Shown here one piece after another: positions 41,701-47,810 of a DNA stretch of 47,810 nt; positions within the stretch are counted from its first letter, which is position 1, and each line of letters starts with the position of its first letter. The notes under the pieces are model-generated. The model saw only the letters and a program-made list of their open reading frames with translations, was not told the origin of the DNA and did not search any database. The stretch is from the NCBI GenBank assembly GCA_014804785.1, contig JAAUZD010000028.1, positions 69,135-116,944 of the forward strand, read 5' to 3'. This DNA comes from Lachnospiraceae bacterium (GTDB taxonomy: Bacteria > Bacillota > Clostridia > Lachnospirales > Lachnospiraceae). The position numbers and the translations under genes were made by a program.

Positions 41701-43030
41701 TCATCTGCTGGATTGCCGATGACTGGCTTCCCATTTGCTCCTCCAGCCTGTCCCATATCTCCTTCTGTCCCTCAAGCTGCGCTTTCTTGCCGCTGACCAA
41801 AGCCTTGACTTCTCCTACCATGGTCGTATCATCAGGCGAAAAATCAGGAGCAAGGAACGTCTCTACCTTTACTCTTATTTCCTCATCTAAATCGGCATAT
41901 AGTTTACTGTCATCTTCTCCCCCTAACAGTCCTTCCAACTCTTCAGCGGCGCTGATTCCCTGCTCAATCTCCTCTTTCGTCGGCATCCCCTCTGGCAGCA
42001 GGGAGTCAATGATCCCTCCTCCGCCATCCAGATTCTTTTCTGCCTCCTCCAGCATGGTCGTCATTTGTGCGATTTCTAAGGTAAGATGCACTTTGGCAGC
42101 CTCCGCTTCCGCCTTTGCAGTGAGAAGCTTTGTCTCTGCCGCTGCAAGTTCTTTTGCAGCTTCATCTTTCTTGTTTGCAAGTTCGGTTTTCCCTTCCTCT
42201 AATTTGGATTTGTTTTCTTCAATCTCCGCCTTGCCGTCTTCTATTTCCTTTTTGCCATCCTCAAGTTCCTGCCGGCTTTCATCCAATTCCTTCTGAGTGT
42301 CTGTCAGCGTCTGCTTGGAATCTGCTAGTTCCTTCCATGCATCATTAATCTCCGCCTGTCCGTCATAAACCTCCTGTCGGCTTTCTAAAAGTTCCTCCCT
42401 TGCTTCCTCTATTTCCTCATCAATGGAGCCGAATACCTGTTTATTGATTTCATCAATCTTCTCCTGCCTGATGATAACACTTACGCTCTCCTCCAACAAC
42501 CCTGTAGCGCTGGCAGAAGCCACCCCTTCAATGCTTTCCAGTTCCGGTATAATCATGTTTTCCGTCATTGCCGTTATCTGAGCAGCATTCATATTGTTTC
42601 CGCCTACAGCGGCAATCATAACCGGAAGCATATCCGGATTCAGCTTCATAATAATGGGATTCCCCACGGACTCATCCCAAAAGCTTTTAATCTGGTCTAA
42701 ATTTTCCCTTATTTCCAGAGACACGGCATTCATATCCGTGGATTGTGCAAATTCCAGAATGACCATAGAATAATTTTCACTGGAAACGGAACGAATGCTC
42801 TCAATATTGCTTACCGTTGCCATGGATGACTCCACCGGCTTGGTAACGGTCATCTCCACCGTTTCCGGGCTGGCGCCCGGATATGTTGTCATTACGATTA
42901 CATAAGGTAAGCTGATATTGGGCAGCAAATCTGTGGTCATTCTGGTAAACGCCACCACCCCCAAAACGATTGCAAGCACTACTGCCACTAATACCGTATA
43001 TGGTTTCTTAACACTGAATTTTGATAACAT
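38729..43030 (-). CDS. RND-family transporter with large coiled-coil insert
   Basis: 1433 residues, against about 1000-1050 for AcrB-type RND pumps. The RND frame is complete: N-terminal helix with [32 protein letters not shown], porter domains, helices 2-6 with [27 protein letters not shown], a second repeat of porter domains and helices ending VIPCIYDIF. The proton-relay region has one Asp (VDNSIV), as in Gram-positive homologs. Residues about 202-577 interrupt the first porter domain with long helices rich in Glu, Lys and Gln and repeated xxDGxxE / xxSGxxQ units. GAGGAG precedes the ATG. No membrane-fusion protein gene lies beside it. Confidence 0.93.
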   Translation of the reverse strand: [1433 protein letters not shown]

Positions 43031-43123
43031 ATGTATCTGCTCCTCTTCATCTATGTCCTAACAAGCATGATCTCTGTCAATATATACTCCCTATATTTTT
43101 ATTTTAATTAAGTATATTTAGAA

Positions 43124-43768
43124 TTATTTTAGAATTGCCTTTCTTAGTTTCGTCTTAATCCTCTGAAGGGCATTGTCTGTGGACTTGTCATCCCTTCCTA
43201 AAACCTTTGCAATCTGACTGTATTTCATCCCTGTGAGATAGAGATCAAGTACCTGATTCTCAAAACTGCTCAGTTCCTTCTCAATTATTTTTTCCAGAAG
43301 TTCCACATTTTCCCTGTCAATTAAAAGTTCCTCGGGATTTCTCTCTGACCTTGACAGCATACTATCGATCAGTTCCCATTCTTCTCCCCCTTCTGCCCCG
43401 CCACTTTCAGAAGCGCTGGCGTAAAGAGAGATATAGGTGTTAAGCGGGGTATGTTTCTGCCTTCCTGCCGCCTGCACAGCTGTATACATCTGCCGGGATA
43501 CGCATAAATCCGCAAAGGTAAAAAAACTGGCGTCCCTTCCCGTATCATAATCGCGTATTGCCTTAAAAAGTCCAATCATCCCCTCCTGAATCAGATCCTC
43601 CCTGTCAGCGCCCAGAATGTACATAGACTTCGCCTTGCTGCGCACCAGATTCTTGTATTTATCCATGATATAATCAGTGATAGCCGATTCCCCGTCACGG
43701 AGCCTTACAATCAACTCCTCATCACTGTATTTTTCATAATCTTTATTTCCAAATACTGCCTGTTCCAA
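43124..43768 (-). CDS. sigH: Sporulation/transition-state sigma factor SigH
   Basis: 214 residues with sigma-70 regions: YIMDKYKNLVRSKAKSMYILGADREDLIQEGMIGLFKAIRDYD (region 2) and FENQVLDLYLTGMKYSQIAKVLGRDDKSTDNALQRIKTKLRKAI (region 4), matching sigma-H. In Bacillus it starts early sporulation and competence genes. The predicted start is TTG at 43768, preceded by AAGGA at 7 bases. The position downstream of cysS-mrnC-rlmB is the classic sigH neighbourhood. Confidence 0.95.
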   Translation of the reverse strand: MEQAVFGNKDYEKYSDEELIVRLRDGESAITDYIMDKYKNLVRSKAKSMYILGADREDLIQEGMIGLFKAIRDYDTGRDASFFTFADLCVSRQMYTAVQAAGRQKHTPLNTYISLYASASESGGAEGGEEWELIDSMLSRSERNPEELLIDRENVELLEKIIEKELSSFENQVLDLYLTGMKYSQIAKVLGRDDKSTDNALQRIKTKLRKAILK

Positions 43769-43782
43769 AACATCTTCCTTTC

Positions 43783-45114
43783 TTATTCCTGCTCTTTTGG
43801 GACATCTCCGCCATACATTTTGATTAACTCAGCTGCCAGATGTTCCGCCAGCACAGAATACCCTTCCGGATTGCAGTGTACGCCATCCGGCATATAGTTA
43901 AAAATCACCGCTGCATCATGAGTATCCAGAATATTGGAGTTGTAAAGATCGATTACCGAAATGTCATATTCTGTTGCCAGCTGGATGATGACATCCACAA
44001 GCACCGACTGAGGCAGAAGATAATCTCTCTCTTTCTTAAGCATATCATGAAGCACATTGGGAAGGGGCGTCACAAACACAATCTCTGCCTTCGGATAGTT
44101 CTCCTTAAGCCCTCTCATAAGCTCGTCCAAATCTCCGATGAAGGTTCCTGCTTTTCGCTCTTCCATCGAACCAACGTCTTTTTCACTCATACAGAAGCCA
44201 TCATTGGTTCCTCCCATAACGAGAATCAAATCCGTATCTTCCGGTATCTCCTTATATCTGTCCACAAAGGCATTTTCCCAATATCTTCCAATAGAAGATC
44301 CGCCAATCCCCAGATTCGTCACACTCTCTGCGTTCAAAAGTTCCTTTAGTCTGGATGGGTAAGAAAATTGCTGATAATTCTCCGTATTGCTTAAGTTCGC
44401 TGCTTCTGTGATACTGTCGCCAAGACAAGCGATAGAAATATCCGAAAAGTCCGCGCTGTTTTCCGCGATCACTTCCAGATCTATTTTATTCTGCATCTGC
44501 GTTTCCATATAGGAGCTGCGGATTTTTTGTCTTTCCGCAAGCGTATTGCCGGAAATTTCTCCGCCTTCCTCTATCCAATTTCCAGAGATATCTGTATATC
44601 CGTCCAAATCATTTGAGGAAACACCGCTGTTTCCTGAAACATCGTTTCCTGTAACATCCGAACCCTCAGGAAGTTCATTGCCCGTGATATCTGCATTACC
44701 GGGAAATCCATTTCCCGTAATATCCGCATTCTCAAAAAGTCCGTCTCCTGTAACATCCGGGTTTTCACCCCATTCTACTTCTGGCAAATCCTGTTCTGTT
44801 AAAACTTCTTCCTCAATTTTTCCGTAAGTATCTTCCTGCAAAGAACCCCAACCCTCACCGATGCCTGTTTCCGCCTCAAAATATGATTTATTTTCTTCTA
44901 TAAACGCTGTGATTGCCTCCTGATCCTGAGAAAGCTGACTGATCGTCACCTGCATATCTGCCACATCCGCATATGCCTGCTCATACCGCACCAGACGCTC
45001 ACTTTCCCATTTCCATGCATCATAAGCCTGCATCCCTCTATCGATCCCTACTGCCGCAAGCATAATAGCTGCCATGGCAATCATCAGCAATAAGACTTTG
45101 TTTACCTTTTCCAT
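43783..45114 (-). CDS. Membrane-anchored SGNH/GDSL hydrolase with 11-residue repeats
   Basis: 443 residues. One membrane helix (about 7-24), a coiled coil (about 35-80), seven tandem 11-residue repeats of D[VI][TS]GN type (120-192), then an SGNH hydrolase domain (about 220-435): CLGDSIT (block I Ser), GIGGSS (block II Gly), GGTND (block III Asn) and DGVHCN (block V Asp and His). Such enzymes are esterases or O-acetyl transferases/hydrolases, often on cell-wall or capsule sugars; the active site would face outward. It sits between rlmB and sigH, 14 bases before sigH, where Bacillus has the NYN nuclease yacP. Confidence 0.9.
   Translation of the reverse strand: MEKVNKVLLLMIAMAAIMLAAVGIDRGMQAYDAWKWESERLVRYEQAYADVADMQVTISQLSQDQEAITAFIEENKSYFEAETGIGEGWGSLQEDTYGKIEEEVLTEQDLPEVEWGENPDVTGDGLFENADITGNGFPGNADITGNELPEGSDVTGNDVSGNSGVSSNDLDGYTDISGNWIEEGGEISGNTLAERQKIRSSYMETQMQNKIDLEVIAENSADFSDISIACLGDSITEAANLSNTENYQQFSYPSRLKELLNAESVTNLGIGGSSIGRYWENAFVDRYKEIPEDTDLILVMGGTNDGFCMSEKDVGSMEERKAGTFIGDLDELMRGLKENYPKAEIVFVTPLPNVLHDMLKKERDYLLPQSVLVDVIIQLATEYDISVIDLYNSNILDTHDAAVIFNYMPDGVHCNPEGYSVLAEHLAAELIKMYGGDVPKEQE
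44539..44757 (-). repeat. Seven tandem 33-bp coding repeats in the SGNH gene
   Basis: The protein has D, D, D, D, G, D and E at residues 120, 131, 142, 153, 164, 175 and 186, each opening an [VI][TS][GS][ND] unit, exactly 11 residues apart. The nucleotide repeat is diverged in the last three copies. It is a likely length-variable spacer. Confidence 0.85.
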
Positions 45115-45142
45115 ATTCTTTCCTTATTACTTCTCTTATCAT

Positions 45143-45898
45143 CTACATCAATCTCTGACGAACAATCTCATAGGCAAGCACCCCGGCTGCCACAGATGCG
45201 TTCAGCGAATCTATGTCGCCTTTCATGGGAATTGCCGCTGTCATATCACATTTTTCTTTCACCAGCCTGCCCACGCCATCTCCCTCACTGCCGATTACCA
45301 GACCGATCGGTCCCTTCAAATCAAGGTCATACATTCTGGTGCCGTCCATGTCAGCACAGACGAACCAGAGTCCTTTTTCTTTCAATTCCTCTATGGTTTT
45401 GGCAAGATTCGTAACCTTAGCAACAGGCGTGTAATTCAATGCCCCTGCAGAAGTCCTTGCCACAACTGCGGTAAGCCCTGCTGCCCGGTTCTTTGGAATG
45501 ATCACACCATGGGCGCCTGCCAGATTGGCGGTCCGTATGATGGCGCCCAGATTGTGGGGATCTTCTATATTATCCAAAAGGACGAAAAAGGGAGGCTCAT
45601 CCTTTTGCTCCGCCAGTCTGAACATGTCCTCAATTTCTGCATACTCGTAGGCTGCCGCACAGGCAATGACTCCTTGATGCTTTCCTGTTTCCGACATCTG
45701 ATCAAGCCGTTCCTTTGCCGCATACTTAATCAGCACGTCCCGCTTCCTTGCTTCCCGTTTGATGGTAAGGATGGGACCATCCTGACAGCCGTCCTGTATG
45801 TACACCTTGTCAATGGGTCTGCCTGCACGGAATGCCTCAATCACGGCATTTCTTCCTTCTATGGTAAATTCATTGATTCTCTGCTTTATTTCCTCCAC
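45143..45898 (-). CDS. rlmB: 23S rRNA (guanosine-2'-O-)-methyltransferase RlmB
   Basis: 251 residues from GTG 45898. The N-terminal substrate-binding part (IEGRNAVIEAFRAGRPIDKVYI) is followed by the knotted SPOUT methyltransferase domain: LLDNIEDPHNLGAIIRTANLAGAHGVIIPK, GPIGLVIGSEGDGVGRLV and IPMKGDIDSLNASVAAGVLAYEIVRQR. It methylates a guanosine of 23S rRNA (2251 in E. coli). GTG is chosen because AGGAGG lies 7 bases upstream inside an otherwise longer frame that would need a TTG start without a ribosome site. Confidence 0.95.
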   Translation of the reverse strand: MEEIKQRINEFTIEGRNAVIEAFRAGRPIDKVYIQDGCQDGPILTIKREARKRDVLIKYAAKERLDQMSETGKHQGVIACAAAYEYAEIEDMFRLAEQKDEPPFFVLLDNIEDPHNLGAIIRTANLAGAHGVIIPKNRAAGLTAVVARTSAGALNYTPVAKVTNLAKTIEELKEKGLWFVCADMDGTRMYDLDLKGPIGLVIGSEGDGVGRLVKEKCDMTAAIPMKGDIDSLNASVAAGVLAYEIVRQRLM

Positions 45899-45934
45899 CT
45901 GACTGCCTCCTTCTGCCAATTTCTTTCTATCTTT

Positions 45935-46393
45935 TCATTGTTTATCCTCATGCTCTTCTTTGTCTTCCGCATTATGTAAACCTTTTTGTATCAATTGAAG
46001 CACCCGGTCCATCTGATCGGTCAGATAAAGATATCCCACCAGCGCTTCAAGACCGGTTGCTTTTTTGTATTCGCCCATGGTAGCATTTTTTGCCATAGTA
46101 TATGGTTTGGCATTTCTTCCTCTTTTATACACTGCAAGTTCTTCCTCGGAAAGTTCTTCCATAATCGATTCTATCAAACGCGCCTGGGCAGGGGCTTTTA
46201 CATATTGAACCGTCTTATTGTGCAGCTTGTTAGCGGAAGTATTGCCCTGCAAGACCACATCTGTGCGGAAGATCAGATCATACACCGCATCGCCGATATA
46301 AGCAAGCGTAAGAGGTGAATACGTTCTGATATCCACCTCTTTTAAATCAAAGCTCTTTTTAATTAATGTCAACAGACTTATGCTCTCTTCCAT
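45935..46393 (-). CDS. mrnC: Mini-ribonuclease III
   Basis: 152 residues: an RNase III catalytic domain without the double-strand RNA-binding domain. Motifs: LTLAYIGDAVYDLIFRT (catalytic Asp), NKLHNKTVQYVKA and YKKATGLEALVGYLYLTD (second acidic site). It matures 23S rRNA ends in Firmicutes. AAGGAG before the ATG lies inside the end of cysS; the two genes overlap by 16 bases. Confidence 0.95.
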   Translation of the reverse strand: MEESISLLTLIKKSFDLKEVDIRTYSPLTLAYIGDAVYDLIFRTDVVLQGNTSANKLHNKTVQYVKAPAQARLIESIMEELSEEELAVYKRGRNAKPYTMAKNATMGEYKKATGLEALVGYLYLTDQMDRVLQLIQKGLHNAEDKEEHEDKQ

Positions 46394-47787
46394 TTGACTC
46401 CTTCTCGGGTATCTTCCAGAATGATGCCCTTGCCAAGAAGCTCTTCTCTGATTTCATCCGCACGCTTAAAGTTCTTTTCTTTACGCGCTGCCTGACGCTC
46501 ACTAATCAGAGCCTCTATATCACTGTCCAATATTTCCTGCTTTTTCTCAACGATAAGACCGCAGATATCGGAAAGCATGACGATTTCTTCTTTCAAACTC
46601 TGCAGAAATTCCTTGCTGCAGGGCTGCTTGGTGTTGGTGTTTGCAAATTTCACCAGTTCAAAAATCGCAGCAATGGCATCCGCCGTATTAAAATCGTCGT
46701 CCATGGCTTTATCAAATTCAGCGATGTAACCCTTTGCTTCCTGTGCCAGTTTCTCCTCGTTCTCACTCATTGTATCAGATACGGCATTTTCAAGCAAATA
46801 ATTTAAGTTGGTGACACTGGTCACAATCCTTTCATATCCATTCTGTGCAGCTTCCATAAGTTCTGCGCTGAAGTTAAGGGGACTTCTGTAATGCGCAGAA
46901 AGCATAAAGAATCTCAGCACCTGAAGGTCATACTTCTCGCTGATGTCTCTTACTGTAAAGAAATTGCCTGCGGACTTTGACATTTTTCTGTTGTCAATGT
47001 TCAAAAAGGCATTATGCATCCAATACTTTGCAAAAGGCTTGCCATTTGCTGCTTCGGACTGGGCAATTTCGTTCTCATGGTGAGGGAAAATCAGGTCTTC
47101 GCCGCCTGCATGAATATCAATTTCCTCTCCCAGATACTTTTTGCTCATCACAGAACATTCGATATGCCATCCGGGACGTCCGTCGCACCAGGGAGATTCC
47201 CAATAAGGTTCCCCGTCCTTTTTCGGTTTCCAGAGAACAAAATCAAGGGAATCCTCCTTCTGGTCTTCTCCTGTCACTAAAAGAGAACGGTTTCCTCCCT
47301 GTAAATCATCAATATTCTTGTGGGACAGCTTTCCATATTCCTTAAAGCTTCTGGTCCTGTAATAGACAGTGCCGTCCGGCGCCACATATGCATGCCCTTT
47401 TTCAATCAAAGTGCCAATCATATCCAGCATACCGCAGATTTCTTCTGTTGCTTTGGGATGGGTGGTGGCAGGTTTGACATTCATTGCCTGCATATCCTTT
47501 TTGCATTCTGCAATATACCGCTCTGAGATGACCGATGCGTCAACCCCTTCCTCGATTGCCTTTTTGATAATCTTATCATCAACATCGGTAAAGTTTGATA
47601 CAAAATTCACATCATAGCCTTTGTGCTCCATATATCTTCTGACCGTGTCAAACACTATCATGGGACGGGCATTTCCAATATGAATCAGGTTGTATACGGT
47701 GGGACCGCACACGTACATCTTTACCTTCCCTTCCTTTAAAGGTATAAACTCTTCTTTTCGTTTGGACAGTGTGTTGTAGATTTTCAT
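46378..47787 (-). CDS. cysS: Cysteine-tRNA ligase
   Basis: 469 residues from ATG 47787, which follows GGAGGG by 5 bases; an ATG 12 bases earlier overlaps that site. Class I synthetase: [18 protein letters not shown] (HIGH site, zinc Cys), WHIECSVMS and FPHHENE (zinc ligands), KMSKSAGN. It charges tRNA-Cys. It leads the cysS-mrnC-rlmB cluster. The region before it leaves the window after 23 bases, so a T-box or other leader control cannot be judged. Confidence 0.97.
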   Translation of the reverse strand: MKIYNTLSKRKEEFIPLKEGKVKMYVCGPTVYNLIHIGNARPMIVFDTVRRYMEHKGYDVNFVSNFTDVDDKIIKKAIEEGVDASVISERYIAECKKDMQAMNVKPATTHPKATEEICGMLDMIGTLIEKGHAYVAPDGTVYYRTRSFKEYGKLSHKNIDDLQGGNRSLLVTGEDQKEDSLDFVLWKPKKDGEPYWESPWCDGRPGWHIECSVMSKKYLGEEIDIHAGGEDLIFPHHENEIAQSEAANGKPFAKYWMHNAFLNIDNRKMSKSAGNFFTVRDISEKYDLQVLRFFMLSAHYRSPLNFSAELMEAAQNGYERIVTSVTNLNYLLENAVSDTMSENEEKLAQEAKGYIAEFDKAMDDDFNTADAIAAIFELVKFANTNTKQPCSKEFLQSLKEEIVMLSDICGLIVEKKQEILDSDIEALISERQAARKEKNFKRADEIREELLGKGIILEDTREGVKWKRA

Positions 47788-47810
47788 AATTCCCTCCATT
47801 CCGAAACGCT

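Noticed and set aside
41361-42296. A 311-codon open frame on plus, Ser/Cys-rich
   Set aside because: It is the mirror of the Glu/Lys/Gln-rich coiled-coil part of the RND gene; composition is that of an antisense shadow, with no ribosome site or domain.

Overview
The window is a 47.8 kb stretch of a low-to-mid GC, Gram-positive, anaerobic, probably spore-forming member of the Clostridia; gene content and protein style fit Lachnospiraceae best. Supporting signs are a CIRCE-controlled groES, class III fructose-bisphosphatase, an L-box lysine riboswitch before dapA, the cysS-mrnC-rlmB-sigH neighbourhood, a YerC/YecD protein, strong AGGAGG ribosome sites and sigma-A promoters with 17-18 bp spacers. 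Most of it is ordinary chromosomal backbone. No prophage, insertion sequence, CRISPR array or plasmid origin is visible.

Layout. (1) 1-6.2 kb, minus strand: 5' part of groES with CIRCE; a degenerate GGDEF protein; then an operon-like run of PAP2 phosphatase, DUF362 protein, small alarmone synthetase, membrane-anchored GH25 muramidase and an unknown protein. (2) 6.2-9.9 kb, a small accessory patch: a three-gene toxin-antitoxin-like operon with a palindromic operator inside its promoter, a lone tyrosine recombinase, and a MerR regulator fused to a methyltransferase with a 19-bp-spacer promoter. (3) 9.9-13.1 kb: secreted, membrane-anchored type I pullulanase. (4) 13.3-15.2 kb: ECF sigma operon with three small membrane proteins. 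(5) 15.3-19.2 kb: DUF1836 regulator, YerC, degenerate LytM protein, cold shock protein, a eukaryotic-type HisA standing alone, and an Asn/Asp-rich lipoprotein. (6) 19.2-24.5 kb, minus: fbp, dapB, dapA with lysine riboswitch, corrinoid adenosyltransferase, tandem OB-fold SSB-like protein.

(7) 24.7-33.3 kb: typA; mgtE with an overlapping leader ORF; yigZ; a class A penicillin-binding protein with a Cys-rich tail; a MATE transporter. (8) 33.5-38.6 kb: tRNA-Thr(GGT), then an iron/corrinoid-type ABC transporter permease and ATPase on plus, with the matching lipoprotein, a fused siroheme synthase and thiamine pyrophosphokinase on minus. (9) 38.6-43.1 kb: a remnant of a TetR regulator directly after a giant RND transporter that carries a coiled-coil insert of about 375 residues. 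(10) 43.1-47.8 kb, minus: cysS-mrnC-rlmB, an unexpected SGNH hydrolase with seven 11-residue repeats, then sigH.

The items most worth a second look are the RND/coiled-coil protein with its dead regulator, the mgtE leader ORF, the three-gene toxin-antitoxin-like operon, and the SGNH hydrolase lodged in the sigH neighbourhood. All functional assignments come from reading motifs by eye; no database search was run.
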